From Ruminococcus sp. (GTDB lineage: Bacteria; Bacillota; Clostridia; Oscillospirales; Acutalibacteraceae), in contig JAFRBD010000086.1 in NCBI GenBank assembly GCA_017405065.1, forward strand, positions 1-32,004: 32,004 nt of DNA. Reading direction: 5' to 3'. How positions within the stretch are numbered: the stretch's first letter is position 1; every line of letters starts with the position of its first letter. The notes under the pieces are model-generated. The model was not told the origin of the DNA. It saw nothing but the letters and a program-made list of their open reading frames with translations, and made no database searches. This document shows positions 6,797-13,815 of the stretch, in pieces. A program made the translations under genes and the position numbers.

Positions 6797-8370
6797 CAGC
6801 CTTTATGCCCTCCGATCAATGTGTTGCGTTCGATGGTCGTCGCGCCGTCCAACAGATTCATACCCTTGACGACGGCGTTTTTTCCGTATCGGTGCTGTAA
6901 AGCAAGCATCGTGTTCTGTATCCGCTTTTCGCGTTCTTCAGCCGCTTTCTCAGCGGCTTTTTTCTTTTGCCCTTCGCCGTAATCCTCAAACAGATTGAGC
7001 TGTTCCGCTCCGACAGATGAAGGTTCATCCTCGTGCTTCAGATTACAGGCGGCTATGTTGACGCGGCGGATCAGCAGCTCCGGATCAACGATCCTGTCAA
7101 ACAGAGCGGTCATGGTATCCATGATCTGATGCGTCGAGTTGGTGTACTTCCGCAAATTGCCGGTACCGTGCGCGTGTACGGGCGCGACGCGGCCGTAAAA
7201 GTCTTTTCCGACCTTGCCCTGATACGGCTCTCCGGTCTTGCGGACAAGATACACGGTACGGTGATTGCCGTCGGTTTTCACCGTCAGGCTTTCTCTGTCG
7301 TAATTGATATGCAGGACGATCTGCTTGGTGACGAGCTTTTTCCTGACGAGGTCGAGGGTAAGCAGTTCCGTCATTTCCTTGACGATCAACCGTCCTTTGT
7401 CGAAATCGTAAGGCTCCTTCAGCACTTGACCGGAAGTCAGAGAAGTGGTGGACGGACGATACGCTTTGACGGTTTCGAGCGTCGTCGGTTCCCAGCCCCA
7501 CGCATGATCGATCAGCAGTTCCGCGTTGATCCCGAACAGTTGATACAGCAGGTCTTCTCCTGCCTGCGTGACAGAATAACGGGCGACGTCGCCCATCGTG
7601 AACATCCCGTAGGCTTCCAGTTTTGAGGCGATGCCGCGTCCGACGCGCCAAAAATCCGTCAGCGGTCGGTGAAGCCACAGCAGCTCGCGGTACTTCATTT
7701 CATCCAGCTCGGCGATACGGACGCCGTCTTCGTCAGCGGGAACGTGCTTTGCCACAATGTCCATCGCGACCTTTGCGAGATACAGATTCGTGCCGATCCC
7801 CGCCGTAGCGGTGATACCGGTGGTATGCAGCACCTCGCGCACCATCGTCATCGCCAGCTCGTGAGCCGTTACCTTGTACAGCTCGAGGTAATGGGTCGCG
7901 TCGATGAACACCTCGTCGATGGAATAGACATGGATATCCTCCGGCGCGATGAATTTCAGATATACGGAATAGATCCGTGTACTGTACTGTTCATAGAGCA
8001 GCATGCGGGGCGGCGCGACGATATAGGATAACTCAAGAGAAGGATCGGCGGATAGGGTAGGAGCGTGGAAGGACGCGGATGCAAAGTGATATTGTCCGTC
8101 CTCACCTTTTTGGATTTTTTTGCTTTTGATCGCCTTTCTCAGCCGTTCGCTGTTGATTTCCTTCACTCTCTGAACGACCTCAAACAGCCTTGCTCGTCCC
8201 GAGATCTTATACGCTTTCAGTGACGGAGAGACCGCCAGACAGATCGTCTTTTCCGTGCGTGAGGAATCCGCGACTACCAGATTGGTCGTGAGAGGATCAA
8301 GCTTGCGCTCGACGCATTCAACGCTGGCGTAAAAGCTCTTTAGATCGATCGCGATGTAGGTGCGCTTCAT
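6796..8370 (-). CDS. Y-family translesion DNA polymerase (UmuC/UvrX type)
   Basis: A 524-residue error-prone polymerase that copies past damaged bases. Conserved palm motifs are present: IDLKSFYASVE with metal-binding Asp9 and Phe13 at the steric-gate position, and YSIDEVFID with Asp152 and Glu153. A helix-hairpin-helix-like stretch follows (LTDFWRVGRGIASKLEAYG), then a little-finger region. It is longer than DinB (about 350-420 residues) because of an insert around residues 75-110 and an extended charged C-terminus, as in UvrX/ImpB-type proteins. The start at 8370 rather than the upstream ATG at 8388 is chosen because GGAGG lies about ten bases ahead of it and the family begins close to the IDLKSF strand. 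It is the middle gene of a three-gene cassette behind a LexA-like box, so SOS induction is expected. Confidence 0.93.
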   Translation of the reverse strand: MKRTYIAIDLKSFYASVECVERKLDPLTTNLVVADSSRTEKTICLAVSPSLKAYKISGRARLFEVVQRVKEINSERLRKAIKSKKIQKGEDGQYHFASASFHAPTLSADPSLELSYIVAPPRMLLYEQYSTRIYSVYLKFIAPEDIHVYSIDEVFIDATHYLELYKVTAHELAMTMVREVLHTTGITATAGIGTNLYLAKVAMDIVAKHVPADEDGVRIAELDEMKYRELLWLHRPLTDFWRVGRGIASKLEAYGMFTMGDVARYSVTQAGEDLLYQLFGINAELLIDHAWGWEPTTLETVKAYRPSTTSLTSGQVLKEPYDFDKGRLIVKEMTELLTLDLVRKKLVTKQIVLHINYDRESLTVKTDGNHRTVYLVRKTGEPYQGKVGKDFYGRVAPVHAHGTGNLRKYTNSTHQIMDTMTALFDRIVDPELLIRRVNIAACNLKHEDEPSSVGAEQLNLFEDYGEGQKKKAAEKAAEEREKRIQNTMLALQHRYGKNAVVKGMNLLDGATTIERNTLIGGHKG

Positions 8371-8397
8371 ACAGTTGTTTCCTCCCATTGTATTTTA

Positions 8398-8673
8398 TCA
8401 TGCGACGGGCTTTTCGATGTACCATCTTCCGCACAGCGATTCAAACAGCTCGCTCGTTTTCTCAAAGAACAATAATCGTTCCTTACCTTTTATAACGACC
8501 GTATAGCAATCTCCGCTGTGACGTCCTTTGAGGGTGGACGCCGGACGGAAATCCTTGACCGAATCGATCATAAAAACCCTTCCGTCTTCCCATGTGATGG
8601 AGCGCGGCTTCATGTAGCCGGTCGTGTCAAAATCGGAGCTGACTTTGACATATACCTTGATATAATTCTTCAT
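8398..8673 (-). CDS. Small protein of unknown function leading the SOS polymerase cassette
   Basis: A 91-residue protein beginning MKNYIKVYVKVSSDFD. The start at 8673 is supported by GGAAGGTGG about 5 bases upstream. No signal peptide, membrane helix or catalytic motif is visible. It looks like a small alpha/beta protein with a central ITWEDGRVFMIDSV strand pair and a C-terminal CGRWYIEKP. It ends 27 bases before the polymerase start and is the first gene after a promoter with a LexA-like box. I recall similar small proteins placed ahead of UmuC-like polymerases in clostridia but cannot assign a function. A role in damage tolerance is inferred only from its operon position. Confidence 0.8.
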   Translation of the reverse strand: MKNYIKVYVKVSSDFDTTGYMKPRSITWEDGRVFMIDSVKDFRPASTLKGRHSGDCYTVVIKGKERLLFFEKTSELFESLCGRWYIEKPVA

Positions 8674-8707
8674 AAAGCCACCTTCCCGATTGTGATAATA
8701 TCTCATA

Positions 8708-8741
8708 GAACAAATGTACTACAAAATGATAAAAAAGTCAA
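8708..8741 (-). promoter_or_regulatory. SOS-type promoter with LexA-like box
   Basis: On the minus strand, TTGACT (8736-8741), a 17-base spacer and TACATT (8713-8718) form a promoter. The -10 lies inside GTACATTTGTTC (8708-8719). That dyad matches the Gram-positive LexA box GAAC-N4-GTTC at seven of eight fixed positions. Placement over the -10, about 35 bases before the first gene of the polymerase cassette, suits repression by LexA. Confidence 0.6.
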
Positions 8742-8922
8742 GAGGAAGATTTTGATATTATCTACAAACCAATTATTATCTGAGTGTTATAAGCGTTATA
8801 TATAGTGTTGTATATGATAGGAGCTGCAACAGGCGGATCAATAATCTGTATCGCGGACAGGTTCTATCTTTCTCATATCGGTCATATGATGTACTGTTAT
8901 CAAAAAAAGGACGGTGAATGCG

Positions 8923-9849
8923 ATGGATCAAAACAGTATCAACATCATAGCGGATCATGTGCCGGAGAGGCTGAAAACGCCGCTGACGCGTGCTGTCACA
9001 TCGATTTGCGATAAGGTGACCGAGATCGTTCTGCGTGCGGACAGACCGCTTTGCGTCTATGAATCAAAAAGACTGTATTTCGTGACGGAAAAGGGCTATC
9101 TGACCGATTCGATCCATGCAAACGATCTGCTGACCGTATCCTCGAAAGAGGTTGATCAGACCGTTCTGCTCCTGTGCCGTTATTCTGTGTATGCCTACCA
9201 GCACGAGATCAATAACGGGTATATCACCATCGGCGGCGGCGTCAGAGTAGGTCTGTGCGGTCAGGCTGTCATGACGGACGGGCAAGTGACCAACGTGCGT
9301 GATATCTCGACCTTATGCTTCCGCGTTGCGCGGGAAGTGAAAGGCTGTGCGACGCAGTTATTGTCCATGATTCGCCCATTCGGAGGCGTTCTGATCTGCG
9401 GCGTCCCCGGCAGCGGCAAAACCACCCTGATCCGCGATATGGCGCGCCAGTTGTCCTATACCTGCAGGGTCAGCGCGGCGGACGAGCGGTGTGAATTGTC
9501 AGCCTGCAGTTACAGCGGCGGAAGGGGCTTTGATATGGGGCTGTGCGACGTTTACGCGGGATATCCCAAAGGCGTTGCGGCGCGTCAGGCGATCCGCAGT
9601 ACCGCCCCTGAAATCATCGTGTGCGACGAGATAGGGGATAGAAACGACGCGGAACTGCTGATGTACTCCCTGCGCTGCGGGGTCTCTTTCATCGCCACTG
9701 TCCACGCAGCGTCGATGGCAGATCTGCGCGGCAGACAGGTCACCGAGCGTTTGATCGATACGGGCGCTTTCCGGTATATCGTTTTTCTGAAAAACGACAC
9801 GGTCGGAAAGATCGATCGGATCTATGAGATGACCGACAGCCGTGGTTAG
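8923..9849 (+). CDS. spoIIIAA: Stage III sporulation protein AA (SpoIIIAA ATPase)
   Basis: A 308-residue P-loop ATPase related to type II/IV secretion ATPases. It is thought to power or assemble the SpoIIIA-SpoIIQ channel linking mother cell and forespore. The Walker A motif GVPGSGKTT is at residues 160-168. The Walker B-like stretch IIVCDEIGD and a following SFIATVHAAS motif are both present. The N-terminal half carries the family pattern GGGVRVGLCG. The ATG at 8923 is preferred to the GTG at 8914 because GGTGA lies five bases ahead of it. It is the first gene of an eight-gene operon, and AB starts inside its last codons. Expression is expected from SigE in the mother cell, but I could not identify a clear SigE promoter. 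Confidence 0.95.
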   Translation: MDQNSINIIADHVPERLKTPLTRAVTSICDKVTEIVLRADRPLCVYESKRLYFVTEKGYLTDSIHANDLLTVSSKEVDQTVLLLCRYSVYAYQHEINNGYITIGGGVRVGLCGQAVMTDGQVTNVRDISTLCFRVAREVKGCATQLLSMIRPFGGVLICGVPGSGKTTLIRDMARQLSYTCRVSAADERCELSACSYSGGRGFDMGLCDVYAGYPKGVAARQAIRSTAPEIIVCDEIGDRNDAELLMYSLRCGVSFIATVHAASMADLRGRQVTERLIDTGAFRYIVFLKNDTVGKIDRIYEMTDSRG

Positions 9850-10309
9850 GATACTGCTGTGTATCGTTATCATCTTCTGCGGCGCTGTGACGGGTCTGTA
9901 TCTGTCGCGAAGGCTGATCAGAAGGCGCGATGTGCTGATGGGTTTTGAAAGGATGCTTCACCGTGCGATGACATGGATCGAATACAACGGCGGCGACCTG
10001 TATGAAGCGTTCTCGGAAAATTTCGCGGAGTTTTCCTTCAGCCGCGACGCGCCGTTCGATAAGCAGTGGCGGGAACTGGTGAAAAGCGTTTCTTCCGTGC
10101 TGACGAAGGATGACTTGCGGATCCTGACAGAATTTATCTGCGGATTGGGTACGGCTGACGTTGACGTCCAGCGGCGGCATATCACGCTGTATACGGAGCT
10201 GCTGCGGGAGCGGATCGAGTACGCGAAAGAGGATATCCGCATGAAATCGAAGATGCTCCGTATCGTACCGCTTTCGGCAGGCGTTGTGATCGCACTTGTG
10301 TTGATTTGA
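9842..10309 (+). CDS. spoIIIAB: Stage III sporulation protein AB
   Basis: A 155-residue membrane-anchored protein of the SpoIIIA channel complex, structurally like a type II secretion GspF cytoplasmic domain. It has an N-terminal membrane helix (residues 3-22), a helical middle with the family-typical ERMLHRAMTWIEYNGGDLYEAF, and a hydrophobic C-terminal tail (RIVPLSAGVVIALVLI). It starts with GTG and overlaps the end of spoIIIAA by eight bases, which implies coupled translation. A 118-base gap containing a palindromic repeat separates it from spoIIIAC, the only sizeable gap in the first half of the operon. Confidence 0.92.
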   Translation: MVRILLCIVIIFCGAVTGLYLSRRLIRRRDVLMGFERMLHRAMTWIEYNGGDLYEAFSENFAEFSFSRDAPFDKQWRELVKSVSSVLTKDDLRILTEFICGLGTADVDVQRRHITLYTELLRERIEYAKEDIRMKSKMLRIVPLSAGVVIALVLI

Positions 10310-10348
10310 CGTTTCCTTCCGGCGCCGGGGCGTTGCTTGTATAAAATA

Positions 10349-10411
10349 ATACTGAGTTCCAAAACCACTTAAACATCGATTGCGATAAAGCGTTTAATGG
10401 AAACTCAGTAT
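10349..10411. repeat. TA-bounded palindromic repeat, copy A (spoIIIAB/AC gap)
   Basis: A 63-base element with ends ATACTGAGTT and AACTCAGTAT. An inner TTAAAC/GTTTAA stem encloses a small ATCG-ATTG-CGAT hairpin. The core CATCGATTGCGATAAAGCG is shared, with changes, by copies at 30693 (same strand) and 24904 (opposite strand). The spoIIIAC ribosome site (AAAGGA) starts only three bases after its end. It is transcribed within the operon, so it would fold in the mRNA. Confidence 0.75.
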
Positions 10412-10427
10412 AAAAAGGATTGAAAAT

Positions 10428-10622
10428 ATGGACGTTGATATGATATTCAGAATAGCGGCGATCGGCATCATCGTCGCGATACTCAATCAGCTGCTCGTGC
10501 GCAGCGGCAGAGAGGAACAGGCGCTTTTGACGACGATAGCAGGGCTGGTGGTGGCGCTGATGATGATCATTTCCCAGATCAGCGATCTTTTCAGCACCGT
10601 CAAGAGTACCTTCGGACTTTAG
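10428..10622 (+). CDS. spoIIIAC: Stage III sporulation protein AC
   Basis: A 64-residue, almost wholly membrane-embedded protein with two hydrophobic helices (residues about 5-22 and 32-50) joined by the polar turn VRSGREEQ. Length and pattern match SpoIIIAC, a small membrane part of the sporulation channel. AAAGG lies about nine bases before the start. It is followed after one base by spoIIIAD, so the two are probably translated together. Confidence 0.93.
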   Translation: MDVDMIFRIAAIGIIVAILNQLLVRSGREEQALLTTIAGLVVALMMIISQISDLFSTVKSTFGL

Positions 10623-10623
10623 T

Positions 10624-11010
10624 ATGAGCATCCTGACCGTGTGCGGTGCGGCGATCATGACCGCTGTGCTCGCCTTGATGCTCCGATCGCAAAGCCCCCA
10701 CAGCGCCTTGCTGCTCTCGCTCGCTTCGGGAGCGGTGATCATCCTCGGCATGGTCAAAAACATGCCCGATATGCTGTCGGGTGTGCGCGGGATATTGGCG
10801 GACGGCGGTATCGATACGACGGATGCCGCGATCCTGTTCAAGGTCATCGGGATCTGTTTTGTCACGGAGTTCACCTGTGACTGCGTGACCGAGGCGGGAC
10901 TGCTCTCGCTGAGCACCAACATCTCTTTTGCGGGCAAGATGGTCGTCTTGCTGACCGCGTTGCCGCTCTTTCAAAACATCCTGGATATCATTACGTCGCT
11001 GAATCGTTGA
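10624..11010 (+). CDS. spoIIIAD: Stage III sporulation protein AD
   Basis: A 128-residue polytopic membrane protein with four predicted hydrophobic helices, the last ending QNILDIITSLN. It is homologous in pattern to SpoIIIAC and is one of the small membrane parts of the SpoIIIA complex. The conserved stretch ILFKVIGICFVTEFTCDCVTE with its two cysteines is recognisable. It starts one base after the spoIIIAC stop and ends one base before the spoIIIAE start. No separate strong ribosome site is visible, which fits coupling. Confidence 0.93.
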   Translation: MSILTVCGAAIMTAVLALMLRSQSPHSALLLSLASGAVIILGMVKNMPDMLSGVRGILADGGIDTTDAAILFKVIGICFVTEFTCDCVTEAGLLSLSTNISFAGKMVVLLTALPLFQNILDIITSLNR

Positions 11011-11011
11011 C

Positions 11012-12133
11012 ATGAAAAAGTTTATTGTATGTTTTATCGTCCTTGCGGCGGTATGTTTCTGCTGCTCCGTCAGTATCTCAGCCGTAGAGACGGACACCTT
11101 CGACACAGAGATCCGACAAATAGAAAACAGCATCGGCGAGGAAGCGTCGCGCGATATGGACAGTCTCGGCGTGCCTCAGGTCGAAGATGTGATCGCGTCG
11201 GGTATCGACAGCAAAAAAATGTGGGAGTATTTGTCCGGAATCGCGGCGCAGAACGCTGCCGCGCCGATGTCGGCTCTGTTGATCATGACGGCGGTTCTGA
11301 TGCTCGCGGGCGTAGCGGAATCGTATCAATACTCGCTGCGTTATACGGAAACAAAGGATATCATGAACGTGGTGACGGTGCTGTTTACCGCGTCGGTCGT
11401 TATTACTCCCGCGACGGGCTTAGCGTCAGACGCGGTAACGGTCATACAGGGCGCTTCGACAGTGATGACCGTCTATCTGCCCGTGACAGCGGGGATCATG
11501 GCTTTTTCGGGGCATACGGTATCTTCAGCGGGCTTCTATGCCGCCGCGGTATCGGCGGCGCAGGTATTGTCAAAGCTCGCTGCCAACGTCCTGTCGCCTC
11601 TGCTGAATATGATACTCTCGCTGTCGGTCTGTGCGGGGATATGCTCGCGTGTGACGCTTGCCGGTATAACGGAGGCGCTGAGCAAGGGCTTTAAAATCAT
11701 CATCACGTTTTCGGTGAGCGTCTTTGTCGCGATCCTCGGGCTGAACGGTACGCTTTCGGCGTCGGTGGACAATGTTGCGAACAGGGCGGCAAGGTTCGGG
11801 CTGAGTTCCTTTATCCCGCTGATCGGCTCGTCGATCTCGGAGGCGTACGGAACGCTGCAGAACAGCATTGCGGTACTCCGATCGGGCGTGGGAGTCTTTG
11901 TGATACTCTCGCTGTTCGTGACCTTTGTACCGCTGTTGATACGGACGGTTCTGTGGTCGGCTGCGCTGAGTATCGCCAAAACGCTGAGTGAAGTCCTTGC
12001 GGTCTCGTCGGCTGGCTCGGTTCTTCATTCTCTGAATCAGTTTGTATCCGCCCTGAGGACGGTGCTGATCGCGGTGGCGGCGGTATTTATCATTTCGTCG
12101 TCCGTTATGATCCGGCTGGGCGGTGGATCATGA
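11012..12133 (+). CDS. spoIIIAE: Stage III sporulation protein AE
   Basis: A 373-residue polytopic membrane protein, the largest integral part of the SpoIIIA channel. It has an N-terminal signal-like helix (residues 4-24) and an acidic extracytoplasmic segment (residues 25-85). At least six further hydrophobic segments follow, with Gly/Ser/Ala-rich helices. It resembles permease-like export components. Length fits the family. Its stop codon overlaps the spoIIIAF start as ATGA. Confidence 0.93.
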   Translation: MKKFIVCFIVLAAVCFCCSVSISAVETDTFDTEIRQIENSIGEEASRDMDSLGVPQVEDVIASGIDSKKMWEYLSGIAAQNAAAPMSALLIMTAVLMLAGVAESYQYSLRYTETKDIMNVVTVLFTASVVITPATGLASDAVTVIQGASTVMTVYLPVTAGIMAFSGHTVSSAGFYAAAVSAAQVLSKLAANVLSPLLNMILSLSVCAGICSRVTLAGITEALSKGFKIIITFSVSVFVAILGLNGTLSASVDNVANRAARFGLSSFIPLIGSSISEAYGTLQNSIAVLRSGVGVFVILSLFVTFVPLLIRTVLWSAALSIAKTLSEVLAVSSAGSVLHSLNQFVSALRTVLIAVAAVFIISSSVMIRLGGGS

Positions 12134-12627
12134 GCGCCTTGCAGAGCCTGTGCGTCACCCTGTGCTACACCTGCGTCGCCGTCGGAGTCGTATCGCTTTT
12201 AACGCCTCAGAAGCGTACGCGCCGCGTGATGGGATTCGTCATCGGTCTGTTTTTCATCAGCTCGATCGCGTCGGCGGTTGCCGCTCATACCGACGAGATC
12301 GCCGTTGAAGAGCCGGAAGTGTCTGAGATCGTTGCTCCGACATACTGTGAAGAAGATTATCAGCGACAGGTCGCGCAGATGACGGCGGATAATTTGACGG
12401 AAGCGCTGAATGAGCTGCTCAAAAACGAGGGAATATTCGCAGAAGATATTCAGCTTACCTTGAAAATTTCCGACGAAGGCAGAATATCCGTCAAGCGTGC
12501 CGTCATATATATCAATGAAGCGGATCGGGACAGGACTGAGAAGATCGAAAGCGTCGTCTACAGGAATATCGCAAAGGAGCCGGAAGTATATGTTGCAGGG
12601 GAAACATCTCAGCAAATGGCTGAGTGA
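12130..12627 (+). CDS. spoIIIAF: Stage III sporulation protein AF
   Basis: A 165-residue protein with two N-terminal membrane helices (residues about 6-20 and 31-50) and a soluble domain that may adopt the ring-building fold known for SpoIIIAF and SpoIIIAG. The ATGA overlap with spoIIIAE argues for coupled translation. Sequence conservation is low in this family. The call rests on length, topology and operon position as well as the YCEEDYQRQVAQM helix. Confidence 0.88.
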   Translation: MSALQSLCVTLCYTCVAVGVVSLLTPQKRTRRVMGFVIGLFFISSIASAVAAHTDEIAVEEPEVSEIVAPTYCEEDYQRQVAQMTADNLTEALNELLKNEGIFAEDIQLTLKISDEGRISVKRAVIYINEADRDRTEKIESVVYRNIAKEPEVYVAGETSQQMAE

Positions 12628-13006
12628 CAAAAGAACGGTCAGGGTCGCTTTGATCGTCGGTATCGCCGCGATCATCCTGATCGGTCTGACGCAGGCGATC
12701 GACTTTTCGCCAAATGACCGGGATCAGACGCAGGAATATGCCGAACGCACCGAAAATCGTCTGCTTGAGATCGTGTCGCAGATCAGCGGGGTAGGAAATG
12801 CAAGGATCTTTCTGACCATGGATAACAGCGGTGAGAACGTGTACCTCAAAAATACCGATCAAAAGACGGTCAGCATCGAGCCTAAGGTGCGCGGAGTCGT
12901 TATCGTCTGTGACGGCGGCGACGATCCCCTGGTCGTTTCCCGCGTGCTGGACGCGGTCACCAAAGCGCTGAATATCAGCTCGGATAAGGTTTGCATCACA
13001 AAATGA
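12590..13006 (+). CDS. spoIIIAG: Stage III sporulation protein AG
   Basis: A 138-residue bitopic protein. A basic cytoplasmic start is followed by one membrane helix (residues about 17-37), a short linker, and a ring-building-motif domain. The domain carries the family signature ISGVGNARIFLTMD, then PKVRGVVIVCDGGDD. SpoIIIAG forms the large ring of the feeding-tube channel between mother cell and forespore. The frame is open further upstream, but the ATG at 12590 with AAGGAG about ten bases ahead gives the expected topology. It then overlaps the end of spoIIIAF by 38 bases, a longer overlap than at the other junctions. Confidence 0.92.
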   Translation: MLQGKHLSKWLSDKRTVRVALIVGIAAIILIGLTQAIDFSPNDRDQTQEYAERTENRLLEIVSQISGVGNARIFLTMDNSGENVYLKNTDQKTVSIEPKVRGVVIVCDGGDDPLVVSRVLDAVTKALNISSDKVCITK

Positions 13007-13070
13007 TCCGCAATCTCAGATATCAATATGATTTTGCGGTGACTATTGAACAATTGTCAGGAGGAACGAT

Positions 13071-13613
13071 ATGAAAATCAAAAAACAGCATGTGTTGGCA
13101 GGCGCGCTGGTATTGGCGCTCGGAGCAGCGGTATACCTCAATTGGCAGTTCTCGGGAACGCCGCTCATCAAGCCGGCTTCCAAGGAACTGGGATCTGCAA
13201 CTTATGTCAATAACGAAGCAGCCGCCACGGTGGATGAGGTCAAAACCGCTTCGGGCGAAATGACGCCCGAGGCGAAGCTCGCGCAGGCGCGCAATGACCG
13301 CACGCAGGCACAGGACAGCGCTCTTGAATCGGCACAGAACATCCTGTCGCTTTCCGACAGCTCCGAGGACGCAAAGGCTGAGGCTGTCAAAGCAGCCAAT
13401 ACGATCGAGCAGCGTATCCTCGCACAGAGCAATATCGAGGGTATCTTGACGGCGAAAGGATTTCCGAGCGCGATATGTTATCTTTCCGACTCGGGATGTA
13501 CGGTCACGGTACTGAAAACTGAGCTGAGAGAAAACTCGCCGATCATCATAAAAGAAGCTGTCATCTCACAGACGGAAGTGGAGTTCAACAATATAGTCAT
13601 TGTCGATGTATAG
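13071..13613 (+). CDS. spoIIIAH: Stage III sporulation protein AH
   Basis: A 180-residue protein with one N-terminal membrane helix (residues 7-24, followed by NWQF), a low-complexity linker (residues 45-80) and a C-terminal YscJ/FliF-like ring-building domain. SpoIIIAH binds SpoIIQ from the forespore side and bridges the two membranes. AGGAGG lies five bases before the start. A 64-base gap separates it from spoIIIAG. It is the last gene of the operon, followed by a strong terminator. Confidence 0.93.
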   Translation: MKIKKQHVLAGALVLALGAAVYLNWQFSGTPLIKPASKELGSATYVNNEAAATVDEVKTASGEMTPEAKLAQARNDRTQAQDSALESAQNILSLSDSSEDAKAEAVKAANTIEQRILAQSNIEGILTAKGFPSAICYLSDSGCTVTVLKTELRENSPIIIKEAVISQTEVEFNNIVIVDV

Positions 13614-13663
13614 CTCATACTGCCGGATCGTCGGCAGCGTATCATGTTGATCACGGCATAAAG

Positions 13664-13692
13664 AAAACGGACGGATCGACCGTCCGTTTTTC
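13664..13692 (+). terminator. Rho-independent terminator of the spoIIIA operon
   Basis: CGGACGG (13668-13674) and CCGTCCG (13680-13686) pair perfectly around ATCGA, flanked by AAAA and TTTTT. A smaller hairpin (TGCCG/CGGCA at 13621-13636) precedes it. Confidence 0.88.
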
Positions 13693-13762
13693 GCATCAGT
13701 AAATTTCAGTCGCCATATGGCAAACTAACCGAACAGGAAGGGCTGCATAGCCCGCGATTCAC

Positions 13763-13798
13763 AAAAAGCCCGTAGAGGAGAACGTATCCTCTGCGGGC
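13763..13798 (-). terminator. Rho-independent terminator of the pullulanase gene
   Basis: On the minus strand GCCCGCAGAGGA pairs with TCCTCTACGGGC (one G-T pair) and is followed by TTTTT (13763-13767). It lies about 20 bases past the pullulanase stop. Confidence 0.85.
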
Positions 13799-13815
13799 AG
13801 ATAACCTAAGCAAGT

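Noticed and set aside
7033-7626. A 197-codon plus-strand open frame
   Set aside because: Antisense shadow of the Y-family polymerase, with no start signals.
8861-8890. Possible SigE promoter for the spoIIIA operon (CATATGAT at 8883)
   Set aside because: The -10 matches only six of eight positions and no good -35 lies at the right distance. The promoter is expected in this gap but could not be fixed.
8805-9014. A 69-codon plus-strand open frame before spoIIIAA
   Set aside because: Overlaps the well-supported spoIIIAA start in another frame and shows no conserved features.
9005-9022. CATCGATTTGCGATAAGG inside spoIIIAA, resembling the core of the palindromic repeat
   Set aside because: It encodes conserved-looking residues in frame and has no palindromic ends, so it is a chance match.
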